Assembly (NCBI RefSeq): GCF_918797505.1 | Contig: NC_092797.1 | Span: 27,417,372 to 27,481,371, forward strand | Origin: Bemisia tabaci | Lineage: Eukaryota > Arthropoda > Insecta > Hemiptera > Aleyrodidae | Length of the DNA: 64,000 nucleotides | Reading direction: 5' to 3' | Part shown: positions 45,701 to 59,500 of the stretch, piece by piece | Numbering within the stretch: the stretch's first letter is position 1 | How the letters are laid out: every line of letters starts with the position of its first letter | Made by a program: the position numbers and the translations under genes | The notes under the pieces: generated by a model | Databases searched by the model: none | Seen by the model: only the letters and a program-made list of their open reading frames with translations | Told to the model about the DNA's origin: nothing

Positions 45701-48346
45701 GATTAACTTTGCCATGAGTCATATAAATTTTAGATCTCTACTAGCTAATTGTAGGTATATTCAATGAGAGTGTCAGAGATTTAGGAAAACGGATTGAATT
45801 AAGTGAAAAAAAACCCACAAATTGTGTTTGTTTTTTGCGTAATGCCTCCAGGGTGCAGTGCAGAGATCTTTTAAAAGCACTAAAGAAGTGAAGGGAAAAA
45901 ACCTAATAGACTTAACATTTTCAAATTGATTCAACCACCTTCTTTTTCTACTTATTCTCATTCTGTGCCACCAATTAGATATAAATTTTATTTTCACTCT
46001 ATTTTGCTATCTACAAAATACATTTTATTTAAGATACTTATTTGCCTCTATCGCAAGAGCCACATAGATTTTCATGTGTACTTCCATCCATTCCTATTTT
46101 CAAAGCAATATTACTTGCCTGTTAAAATTTGAGTCAATTGAAGGGAAAAATATTTTCTACCAATTATTATGTTCTCTTGTACCCACAGAGCTCCTTTGAA
46201 CCTTTCACCTACTAAATTCACGATTGAAATTCTTTTCCCCGTATGTTATCATGTTCTTAATTGTGATCGTATCCTGTCAAGTACTCATGTTTGCTGTGTC
46301 TCCGTTTTGTCTCTTTGTTTTTTCTTTATATTATTTTTTTTTGGGAACAGTTTTTTTATCTCCTTCCCTTCATGGTTCTAAAAAGACTTTGAGTGAGATA
46401 ATTTATTTATTTAAGTTTCAGCTTGCTTTAAAAATCATCAATTTTAAGTTAAAATTTATCCCGTTTCTTCCTATTGTTTTTGCCAGTGTGAAACACACTT
46501 AATAAAGTAGGTACTTAACTTTTTGTGAATCTATGGTATTAAACTAATTTGTGATTATTTATGTGAATAAACTATTTTCATTTTAAAATATTTTCTTTTT
46601 CTTTTTGAAGACCGAGTACCCAGTCTAAATTTTTATTTTTAAATTCCTGAAAACTGAATGTTTTCCTTCAACGACCAGAGGGTTGACAAGGATACAGGAT
46701 CTCGTAAATTTGTTTGTTAATTTTTCCAAAAAAATCATGTCTCTACAAAGGAAAGGATGTGTCCCAGCAAGGGAGGTTTTTTGCCAAAAAGATTTGGGGT
46801 TCCAGTATGATGGTCTTATGGTTCGGACTTTAAACCATTAAGAAATGCCCATACTTGCTGAGTTGGTTCAGCAGTTGTGTATATGAGGAATAGTAGGCAC
46901 TCGAAGTTCACTGATCATATAAATAACATGGGTCTGCAAGTAAGGAAAAAACCGTTTCAGTTTGAAACCGTTGTTGGCACACATTTTCATGATGGGTTTG
47001 TAGAGTCCTCTCATGTCCATCTACTTCTTTATCTCGAAATGGAAAATATGACATGGTATTTTCCCTCTTCTGAAAAGGTTCTGAACTGGATCGAAGCAGC
47101 ATTACTTTTTAGATGAGAATGGTATAGATTGACAGTTTGTGAGAAGCTCATTTACAAAGATAAATGAACTCCTAGACGTATAAAAAAGTCAAGAAATCTT
47201 GGAAAAATAATTTTTCATCCGTTTGAAAAAGAGAAAAATACAGGAGATGTTTAAGGTAAAATGATTATTTTATTAATATCCATATTTTTATTCATGGAAT
47301 TTAATAACCACTGCAAAAAAATTTTCATAAATGTAATTGAAATAAAGTTCGATGAACAATAGACTATTTCACAAAAATATTCATTGAGAGAAAGTAAATT
47401 AATAAACAGATTCCTAATGTTGATAGCTTCATAAGAAGATGAAATGGTGAAGGAAATAACAAATGCACAAAAACTTAAAAGTATTCAAGAATAACTGAGC
47501 TGTTCATTCAAAGTTACAACCATAAAAATATACATGTAAAATTTTAACAACAATAACATTATTTAAAGAAACAACGCTAACAATAATTAACAATACAGGA
47601 TGAAAAGTAGGTAATAGTTTGACTTGGCTGGATTAGGTGAAGCTTAGCAATTTACTTGACAGAGGAGACATTCATTCAGTCACTTGCTAGTGTCACATAA
47701 AGGGAGTTTTGACGATTGAATTTTAAGAATGAATAAAAAAATAACCAAGATTGTTCTAAGTAAACGACAAATTATTTTGAGGAATGTTGCCTGTTGTAGA
47801 ACAATGTCTGTGACTTGGAATTTTGCAATATGTATTTTCCACAGTTTTTCTCTCTTTTTCGTCTCAATCTGTAATGAATATGTACTATGATTCTTAGACG
47901 TTCATCACTAAGGTAACCAATACACAGTGAATCATGCCATTCGCTAGCTTCACTCATTACATCACCTTGTTTTTTGGAGGACAATACTTCCATCGATACA
48001 AGAAAGGGAAACTTGGGGTCTACTGTAAGTGGCGCCAATTAAACTTGTTGGCTGGTGGCTCTTTCAGGAATTTTATAAATCAAAAGATTTGAGCTCAAAC
48101 AAGAATTACTGGGACTCACATAAGTTTGGGATAAACTTAAATTAGCTTATTCAAGATGAAAATTTTAAGCATCTACAACTGAAAAAGGAATAAAGAACCT
48201 TTGTATACAGCAGAAAACTCGGAGTAACAGGAAAGTCTTTCACAAAAAGTAGATTAAAATTTAATATCTTTAAGTATTAACGCCAAGAGAAAAAAATAAA
48301 TAATTACAGAATTTTCAGATACATAAAGAGAGGATACGTATTTTTA

Positions 48347-48394
<48 letters not shown>

Positions 48395-50538
48395 ATAAAT
48401 GAATACATCACGAAGAAAAAATTGTCTACCTGACAAACAGAAGACTTTACACGGGAGTGAAGTAACAATATAAACTTAAGTAAGTCTCTGAAAAAAAAAA
48501 AAATATTAACTATAGATAGAAAGTATTCTTGTAATATCCAACAGTCCCTTCTGTAAGATCATTTCTGCCCATTACCAGAATTTAATTTAAGCGTAACTGC
48601 TCGCGAATAGTATTTGTCTTGACTGTTCTAATAGATAGTATTTTTTCAGCTGAAAAACTGTTCATGTTGAGGATTTGATAAATACAGAGGATCGAATACT
48701 TAATACATCGTGTAAACTAATTAATCTTTTATTAATTGCTACACATCCCACTTTGATTTGTAATCTATATACTATCCTTACAGTATTTAAGACATGTTTT
48801 TGATTCTGAATAAAGAACTTTATACTCCCAAACCATAGATTATAAATTGCTGAAGATTTTTGTTCTTGTTTTTTGACATTGTTCTAAAATTTGGTTTTGC
48901 CCTGCTCCACACTAATTTCCTAGCAAGATACTAAAAGGTGAATAAATAGGTGGAACCAAGACCTTATTCAGAAATATTTATATTGATTTTAATTAATTTA
49001 ATTTAATTTAATATTTGATTAAAAAAGCTAAAAGGCAGTGAACAATAACGACATTTCGACTAGTCTGCAGTCGTGAGTAAAAACGCAGAAATTCATTCAG
49101 ATTTGCAGAAGACTTGCTACTTCCTGTTCTGGAAGATTCAGAAGTCATAACTTTTAAATTACCAAAAAAAAAAAAAACAATGGAAATAAATACACAGATT
49201 AAAACTATCAATCAAAAATTTGGAGCAATGAGTGTATTTGTTAAGAAGAAAACTTAAAAAATGTCGTTACCTTGGAAATATATTACTGAATTTACAATGT
49301 TTTTCATAAGGATAGCGGAAGAGGAAATCATTGCAAATTGATGTTTATGAATTCCTAAATACAACTGTCATCAGAGAACTTTGTGATAATTGTGGATAAA
49401 AGCATCAGAAATGAGATATAAATGGATAGCTGATTTGTAATGAAGAAAGAATCTATACATTATTTATATATTTTTTATAAATATAGTTGCGGTGTATAGT
49501 CAAATAAAAAAATTTGAAAGAAATGAATTTTAAAGCTGGCCATTTCTGATGAAAAACAAAAACTCTATCAGCATCCTAAAATCAGTTTGTAAAATAGGCG
49601 GGACGGAAAAGAAAGATCACAAGAATCAAAATACATATGTTGAGCCAAAGCAGACTTGCAAAACGCGCTATTCATGAACAAGATAAAGTTCAAAATTTAG
49701 TCCACTTTGGATCAACCTTTATAACACATGATATCTTGGATTCAGATAGGTTAGTAGATAAACCACCACCATCCACAACCGAAGGTAAACACATTTTTTC
49801 CAACATTTTTTGGTTCCAAGCACCAAAAGCACCACTGGAAGGTACTGTATCAAGGTGATTCTTATGTGAAACTTACACGCGTAAGAGCCACTTAACACAC
49901 ACCTCCTCCTAAAGCCCTTCAGGAAGTTTCCTCTATTTCTTGTACAAATTTTTTTGTGTAATCTTATGCATTTTAAACTTTTTCACAATTGTTTTTCTTT
50001 TTTTAAGAACAAAATTAATTTAAAACAATGTAGTTTTCATGGCTTACAGACTCACCAAAAAATCGAATTGCAATATTGCTTTGAATAACGCTTCGTTGCG
50101 ATCTAACCAGTCAAATGCTGAGTACTTCATTGCATCAAATACCGTTTCATTGCAACTTTTATGAAATATGTACCCACACATACTTTCGAACTTTAAATTA
50201 TGATCAGTGAATGTATACTAATTAACGCTTTAAGTATACACCTTGCATTTTTTTTAACATGAGAATATGATGATTCAGTAAGAAATGTCTTTCATCAGGA
50301 ATCACCTTAACACCTGATGGTAAAAAAGTTACTTACTTTCATCAAATTTTTTGAATTCAATATTCAATACTGACACCTTTAAACATCCTACCGTCCTCAA
50401 AAAGCCACTTACTTGATGACCATTCTCTAAAAAATATCAATAGAATGGAGGTTCTAACAGCACCACCTAGTGCATGAAAAGGAAGTATACGTGATAATTG
50501 AACAAAACTCCAGAGAAAGATTCACAGCAAAGGCAGTA
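42799..50538. other. long gene-poor region between tetraspanin and EFR3 3' ends
   Basis: Contains the 3' UTRs of two convergent genes. Plus-strand AATAAA words at 43942-43947 and 46501-46506 are candidate tetraspanin signals. A minus-strand AATAAA at 48728-48733 is a candidate for EFR3. A run of 43 A lies at 48348-48390. ORFs of up to about 104 codons have no recognisable domain. Confidence 0.4.
44666..44920. mobile_element. MITE family B, copy 2
   Basis: Ends GTGACCGGATCTGTGGAAA and TTTTCACAGATCTGATCAC are inverted repeats. The interior AAGTTTGACCCTGAAAGCT is shared with the copy at 41123-41375. About 255 bp. Confidence 0.75.
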
Positions 50539-53500
50539 TTAGTAGGAGAAAAGTTCCGGGAACAGGAGTTCATACATCGGCTTTTGACCTTGTGGCGATG
50601 TGACAGCTAAACGAGATTCAGAGGATGGAGATATGATACGAGAATCTGCATTCAATTTACTGAAAATCTCATTAATTGTGGCTTGCAAAGTCTCTTCATC
50701 CTGTATCACAAAAAACACAAAATTTAGTGAACTGTTATAAAAATTCTCAAAATTAGGGAAGTCAACCTGAGAGGATGTCTTAAAAATGAAAATATTACCT
50801 TTATTATCACAAAAAATTGAGGTATCTTCCATGTTCCAAGTTCTTTTTAATTATGATGCACCGAAAAAATGAGTTTGCGTCGGAGGAACATTGTTGACAG
50901 ATCAATGGGTATTACCATACGTACTTATAACCCACATCTGCTGTTTTAGGGGTAAAACGCAAATTAGGGTATGATGTGGCCAGTGGGTATGGTACGCAAA
51001 AAAATAAAGTAACGCCAACTGACCTATCCATCTTGTGTCTTTGATGCAAACTGTTTTTTCTTTATATTCTGAATTTATTCATAAATTATTAATTTGTAAT
51101 TACAAAATTTAATCTTCTATTAATCTTGTTGAATTTGAGTGAACCAAAATTATGTCATAGGCTCTTATATGTTCTTATTTTTTCTTGTAATTAGACTCAA
51201 CCGTCTGCAGTTTAGATGTCATGGACGTATTTCTCAAAATTACAAAAGAAGATTTAAATCTTAAGTCAAGTTGCGGCTGAGATGGCTCTTTCAGGTAACA
51301 GAAGTCTGGCTTGCGTTCAAAACCGTTAAAAAAAACCAAGATTTGGAATAATGGCATAGATTAAAGACGGATCACTTACATCAATAATATTCTTCGTGAC
51401 AAGTTCATTGAACGAAGTGGTTCTAAATGTTTCATACAATTGGTTTTGTCGCTCAGCTTCCCTTTCACGTTTTGCGTCTGGATTTTCAGAAATAATTCTT
51501 TTCATTGCCTCAAATGTCAAATCTTCATTGGGATATTTCTGAAAAATTCAGTCAATGATATTAGTTAAAAGTACTAGATACATCGGTTGCCAAAGCATCA
51601 ATGCTAGACTCCAATCTGGATTTACACATTTTGTTTGTTCGAATTCAATGTTCCATGAAAAATGACACAAATATTTGGCTACAATTGAAACGCAACGCTC
51701 AAAAACTGCACAAGTCCATGGTCTTGAAATTTTGTGGGTAGATAAAATTGTTGAAAGTAAGCTAAAACAATGAAAATTATGTAAAGACTCGTTTTAGGGT
51801 TACTTTCCAACACCTGATAAGTATTATCGTCACAAAGCTGGAAAAATGGACATCAGCGGTTTTTGCACGACACAATTCAATGTACCACTAGACAAAGTGC
51901 TGCAAAATGCAAATTTAAGCTTCATCATGTATACATTTTCTCATTAAAATCTAATGTAGAGTGCAATTTGTGTGACAAAAATTACTGAAAGTAACTCCTA
52001 AAATAGTAAAGAATGCCTTTTGACAATCGCAAAGAGGGGTCAGAATTTAACCTATTGTGTGTGAAAATAAAGACAAGGAATAGGATGACCGAGTGACAAG
52101 TTTTCTTGTAGTTTGAAGTTCCCTACCTTTTCCATGAATTTTCAATGTTTATTTTTTACATAATTACTCATTAAAATGCTTCTCATGAAAAACATTTGGC
52201 GCAAAGTTACTTGAAATTGGAAAAATTCAAACTTCGAGAATTAAAAGGCGGAAATTCTAACTTTCACAAATAGAGTCTGCAGGTGCGATAGAAAATGGTT
52301 AAGATTCTCGACCAGAGTAAAGAATTTTAAGGTTTCTCAGCAATATTTTCTGACTTTTCAGGGTTTTCAATGACTTTCCAAGAACTTGTCACCCTGCGAA
52401 AGGAAAATTTAATTACACAAATTTTTGACCGGAAGAGTTGGTAAGGAGTAGGCAGGTCTCTGATCAGGGACAAGGGATCGGGTTGAAGTTCATGACTTAA
52501 GGGATATGACGACCGAGGAAAAGATTGACAGGAGTGACTGCGGAGGGATACAGAGTCTTCACTGAAGCTCCCAGTTTCACATTTCCTTGCCCAATGCCAA
52601 AATTTTTTACCTGCATCCAAGACCTACAAAAAAGATGAGCCGAATTCACAACTTAACGCTGTTGAGGAGATTTTTATAGCTACTATATACAGCTAGATTT
52701 TGGGTGATGGTAAAGACATTTGAACAGTTTGAAAGCTGGCCTTCAAAATATTTAGATCATTCGTGTAATTTAATCTTAAGCTAATGACATCTTTCAAAAA
52801 TCCTAGCTTGAACAGGAACTTATAAATTATGAAGCCTTCATAAAAGTTGATAAGAGTTTGAGTTTTCTACTTCAACAAAGCTGCATTAACCAGCTCTAGT
52901 TTCTAAGACTAGGGGTCTTCTAAGAAATCTTACCCTCTGTATTCCTGGTGTTGATGAGCCACTATCTAAATTGGAATGAATGTCAGTAACACTTCCTTTC
53001 ATCGCGGCGGCACTTTCAACCCAACTGTGTCTGTGACCTAAACTTGTTGCACCTGGAGAGATAAAAATTAATATTAGTATTATAGTCTTAGATTAAAAAT
53101 AATTCCGCAAGTTTGGCATGCTGGGTAATGCAAGGGTCACATAATTGAGGACTTTTTCCATGAAAGGGCATATGAGGCTTCCAATTCTGAGACTAACAAT
53201 AAGATTATGTAACGTAATTCTTGTCAAGTAACTTGTGCGAAAGCTCTGCCACGAATTTTTACCTGAATCCACTCTAAATTTTCTCCACTTTCATGTGAAA
53301 GTAAGTAGACTGTGAATGAATTTCATTTAATGCGAATGCAGTAAAAAATGGCACAATCTTAGCAGTGATCAAGTGATAAAATCAATATTATATATTCACA
53401 CCATTATCCCTCAAAAATGCCTTGATTTTTTGTTTTTCGAGATGAAAATAAGCCCTGATAGGAAAATAATCAATACATACCTGGCAACATTGAAGGTGAG

Positions 53501-56500
53501 CTACTCAAACGAGCAGCATCCACTCCGGCAGACTGCAAAATTTCGATCAGTTGACTTTGTTCTAATAGGCATCCATTGGGGACAGGTGTTTCTGACTTTA
53601 CTGTATGCATTTCTTCCATTGGAGGTAGCAGATGGAAAGCACTGGTTGATGAACGAGTCTCAATAATCTAGAAAACCACAAAACCGCTTTAATAATCTTA
53701 TCTCGGTGATATAGACTTTTTTCAAAGAGGAACTATTAACTGGACACATTTATGCTAAAAAAAAAACAATGTTGCTCGCAAACCCTAAGCACATAGTTCT
53801 TTTTGATTTAAATGCATTCATTATTGAATCATCCATGGAAACATCATTCTCATTCATCTGCATACGAAAAGTAATGGCACATATCCATGGCAAAACTGCA
53901 AAAAACCGTATCTTGGTTGCTGTGTTTCAAAATGTCCGCTTATTTTAATTTTAAAAGGAAATCAAACCAACAACATGGCTTGAAATTTTTACAAATTATT
54001 CACCTAGAGAAAAAATCACCTATGTTTTTAAAAAAAATGACATTTAGTAGTTTTCAATACAGAAAACGCAGTACGACAGGAAGTCTGCAACGCAGCAAAC
54101 CAAGGTAAGCATTCCTGCAGTTTCATCCATTCACTTTCAATGTGCTGCATCTAAAATAAGCAGAAAAAAGTTGTTCCTTGTTGCAAAATGTATGGAGTCC
54201 AACAAGTTCAGTTCTCATACAGTTTTTTTTCTTCCAATGTTGAAAGACAGAAAAAATTAGAAAAAAAATTGAGTTCCTGATCAGGTTTAAATTACTTTTG
54301 ATCATGCTTCCATTTATTATAAAATAAAAATAAAAAATCTTCGACAAGAATGTAGACCAGATATAAGACAGTAAATATTGATTTTATTTTTTGACAAAAA
54401 GGCAATTAAAATTAGATTAGAGAAGTTCATTTGGTGATGTGATGAGACAATTAAAGTAATACATAGCAGCATCACGCATTTTAGGACTTTAAACGATTGG
54501 TTACAGTTCTCTATTTTCTGTGAACATTTTAGAAAGCACACAAGTTTGAATACTGCAATTAAAGTGTAGATGAAGAAAATAGAAACTAACCTTGTCTGCG
54601 TAATCTTTCAATGGAAGTGGAATGATTTTTGGAATCAAGGCGAACAAAGATATGACGAGTATGTGCAAATTATACATTTGCGATTCAGACAACAATGTAC
54701 TAGTTAAGGCCAGATCCTGAAACAAGGCACAAAGTATTAATTGGCTATTTAGACAGACAACATTAAAAACAGGTACTTATACAATGCTGTCTTCCAGTAT
54801 GACACCTGGGTCATTCCACGCCTAGGTAGTCCGGGGGGTATTTTTTTTCCCCCCTCCAAATGACCCAACAATATTTATTTTTGGACTCCTTAATACTCCT
54901 AAATTTTGGAAATATATGGGGTTTACATCCGTTTTGTTTTTTTTCTCGCAATTTTCACGTGTTTTGTAACCCCATTGGTTAGCTCCATCCTACTGTAAAA
55001 AGAGTGACAGTTTGGTAGCAATATTTTCTGGTGTTCCCGCCAAAACCAAGTTTCAGTTTATGTTTGCAGTTGTCAAGAAACTGATTCAATGTGCTCCTGC
55101 CAAGTCTCAATTTTTAAAAGTAATCACTGTGTATTATATGTAACTTTTAAAACTTAGTGTACTGACTGTCACACCCGTTACGCAAAACATGGGTTTTTTA
55201 ATGTAACTATTTTAATTCATGTTATTTTGAGATGCTAATTTTTTCCGTACGTCTTCAAGTCAAGTACAGCTTTGGAGTATTTTTTCCAAATTTTTAATTC
55301 AACAATTGATAGGCAAAACTGCGTAACGGGTGTGACACGTTACGGGTGTGACCAATGAGAAGAGGCTTCAATTATGCAGATGTTGCCTCACTTCTCACCA
55401 TTTTTTCTATGGTTTTCACAAGAAATACACTCATATGCACAATTAGAGGTATGTATACATCTAATAAGAGAGAGATCGCCATTTTTTTTGCCATATTTCA
55501 GTATTTAAAGTGAATACACCTATCTCAAAAGGACTTCAAATAGAACTCGTTGAACTCTCTCCGATTGGATTGAAATATTTTCACTTTACTATAGACCTAG
55601 ACCTACCGTACCAGGATTTTTTTTTTGGTTAATTTGGATCATGCGAGGTCCAGGACCGCGGGGACGAAAGGGGAATCCTACCCGAAGAAAAGCCCTGGGA
55701 CGGTAGGTCTGGGCCACCCTGTAGAAAAATGTAGTTTTGGCATGTTCTACATTAAAATGCGTCAAATTGCTGATTGATTTACTGCTTAGGATTGACTACA
55801 ATAAGAGTATGAAAAGAAAAGTAAGTTTTTTAACTTTTAATTTCTCTCAGAAATGATGGACCTCAGAGAGACAATCTGTCACACCCGTTACGTCACACCC
55901 GTAACGCAAACGGTAGGCCTGGGCCACCTTGTAGAAAAATGTAGTTTTGGCATGTTCTACATTAAAATGCATCAAATTGCTGATTGATTTACTGCTTAAG
56001 ATTGCCTGCAATAAGAGTATGAGAAGAAAAGTAAGTTTTTTAGCTTTTAAACTCTCTCAGAAATGATGGACCTCAGAGAGACAATCTGTCACACCCGTTA
56101 CGTCACACCCGTTACGCAAACTCTCCCATTTTTCAAGGAAAGAAAAAAAGATAATCGAAAACGGATCATCGGCAGATGAAGCAAAAACCCTTGGCTTCAT
56201 CATATAATTTAATCAGATTTTTAAATTCATAAAATTCGCTGAGTTTTCACTTTACACTCACTGAGGAAAAACTCACTTCCAAAATCGGTCACGCCCGTTA
56301 CGCAGCCTTTTAATTTTTTCCTGAGGAATGGAACAAAGTAAAAACAATTTCTGATAAACTAAAATGATCTATAAAAAAAGTTCTTTCTGCTACTGCAGAT
56401 AATTTTTTAATTAAACCCCAAGAAAGAGTTCAAATTCTTGTTTAAAGTTAAATTGTTGTCACACCCGTTACAATGGAATGACCCACCTGCTCTTATCACC

Positions 56501-59500
56501 ACTTTGATGTGAGATACACTGATGAATATGGAAATAATGTATAATTCAGTTTCGTCAAAGCAGCATTTGATTACTACAACATGTAACTTTTCAGTTAAGT
56601 AAATGCCATATTTTGATGACTAAGATATGAGTAGCAAAAGAGACAATTTATGCAAGAGTTAAAAGGGAATGTTAGTGGCAACGTAGGGTGAGAAGGAATC
56701 TGTATATTTGCATTAATCTGAAAAACAGCACACGATAAGAGTAATATCTCTACTACTCCATTTTATGGAAGACGACTTGCAGAAAACTTGAAGCAAGAAT
56801 TTCAGTAATTCAAAGATTTACTCTTCATTGGATTTGTAATCTAAAAAACTTACTAACTCACCTGAATTGTTAGAATGAAGATAAGAAAATCTAGCACCAT
56901 TTCTTCTGAATAAAGTTCAACCAGCAAAAGGGCTAACGTTGAATAAATTGCTTCTATATTATCTACATCATTGTTTTCGAGCTCTAAACTTTCATAGAGG
57001 CTTATGTAGAATTCGCGACCGAATTTATGCATAAATATAGCATCCTGCCGTGAACAGCTAACAAGCACCAAATCTAGATTATTTACATCAGTCCTGGAAT
57101 AGAAAATAAAGGTTATACAATAGAGGCATGGTAGAAAGTGCATTGATTACGATCATTCTACTGAAAACTTAGCTTGATAATGGTCTCATTGTGATTAAAT
57201 GTCTTATTAATGAAGAGATCTCAGGTAGAGTCGATGAGCATGATATCATGCTGAATTGGTAAGGCATGGCAGAGAAAACCAGTATGTTATCTGCATAATA
57301 CCAGCGTGATATCATGCTGATATCATACAAATATCAAATAGGAGAATCATTGATTCACACAAAGACATCATGTTGATCGACTTTACTAGGATTATGCTCT
57401 GTACGTGTAAAAATCTGATTTGACAACCATCTTGAATTGGCAAACCTAGAAAATATTTCATTTTCTGAGATACAAATTACCTACTAATGCTTTCAACATT
57501 AGGTACCAATTTTTCAGATCAATCCTCTGAATATTTTTTTTTTTTTTTTTTTTTACATCAATACCAACTTTTCAAATATGTAAGATACAAATACCTTTAT
57601 TTTTCCCCCATTTTTTTTCTTAATTTATTTTTCGGTTTGTTTGAAGAGGCGAATAGATATTACTGTATTACATGCAATGTCCTACTACTGATTCAATATT
57701 TAAAGTCAAGATCCAATAACTGAAACTTGCTGCAAATTTATTGCTATAGATTATCTCCAGAAATGGCAAATGTAGTGGGACCAGGAGGATAATTATTGGC
57801 CAGCTTTGAACAATTTCCCAATCATCCATGTATCTCTTGCATTCAATATATATCCTACCGCTCATCATCCATCCCAAAAGTATTCTTTTAAACCTTAAAG
57901 GTAACTGATATGACAAAATACAAAAATAACCAAAATAAGCAGTAATCGTAAAACTTACGTTGGTTTTGTGAGTCTACAATAATTGTCGTGTCTATCTAAA
58001 AGGGTATGCAGTATACGGAAAATTAGTAGTCGGATATCACAATCTGCTGCGGTAACCATTTTTAGCAATGGTTCTAAAAATGATTGCGGGAATGTTTGCG
58101 TCATCTGAACGGAATTATATTTTGTGCTCACCTAAATGGGAAAAAAAATACGTCTCATTTTATTACCTATCTTGGACGGACAAGAAGCTTTGTAAGTATA
58201 TCACTCAAGGCAAATTGTTGTTGTTGTGATGCAACAAATCAAATTCTCTTACTTTTGTTTCTTTTAAAGTATCCTCTACATATTGAGAGAATACCTTTCA
58301 TCATCATTGGTTTCAAGTCCTTTGAGATGGGACCCCATAGATGATGGGATTTCCTTCTTATAGAAGTAAATTTCTAATAAACAATTAATTAATTTTACTT
58401 AAAATGCATTTGATTCAGGGGAATTGATATAAACAGCCCATTGCTATGAGATATTATAACAGAAAAATCAACATCCTCCTGAAATCACGAAGTAACAGAT
58501 GGATTCAGTGGCTATATCCTTCAAAAGTTACGATAGAGTAATTAAAATCTAAGTTGCCCGCTTGAATCTCAAATAGCTTTGCTGTACTTTGAAAGCGTAG
58601 TAAAATTGAAACAGCCGATTAGAGGATCAAATTTTTTGAGATTGAGGTTATGTTTCTGTTTACAATTGAACCGCAAATATATCAATCTATTAAATGATGT
58701 AGTCACTAAATCAGTTTATTGCATTGCTGATCCTCTTCAGACCAGAAGGGATTACTGAAATTAGAAATACGAAGGCGTACTGGAAAGTTAAGAATTCAAC
58801 AGACATTAATAATATTATGGTCAGATACGATAAGTTAGGGGTTCTAAGGACGCAGAGATTTTTTGGCTTCCTCTTTTAAAAAAACCTACTTCCACGGGAA
58901 TTTCAACATGATCACCTTTTCGAAGCTTTGTGTGCACATATTGCTGCAATTTTGCAAAGTGTACATGATTTTTAGAGGAAGTTTTTGCCAGCCTTACCAT
59001 TTTTAGAAATTGCTTTCATTGCGATCCCATTTTCGAACGCAACCCACCCAGTTGCATAGTCAAGACGGTTGTAGTCCTGCTTCACAGAGTGATTTGCTTT
59101 TGACCATAACTACATATATTACTATGTCCGTTTATGTTGGTAACTATCAATTGGCCTTATTGAAGATATGAGATTTTGGTACGACTTAAGTTACCCTTAG
59201 CTTTTTTTCCCCAATTTCGATGACAAACTTACCATCAAAAGGGACTGGAGACAGATCCTTTGCAGAACTATATCTTTTTCTGCTAAGTTCCTGTTGCCTC
59301 CTGAAGCCGAGGGTACTTTGGACATGATAAACATCATAATCTCTATTTTTTGATAATTCGGTAAGTGAGCTGCAAATTCTCCCAAGGCATGAATCAGAGC
59401 ATCCTGATACAGCTGCTCTTCGTCTTGCTCATGGCCTGTAGGACGTTGTCTACCTGCTGATGTCCGTAAATGCGCCAAGAGAGAATTGATAATTTCTAGA

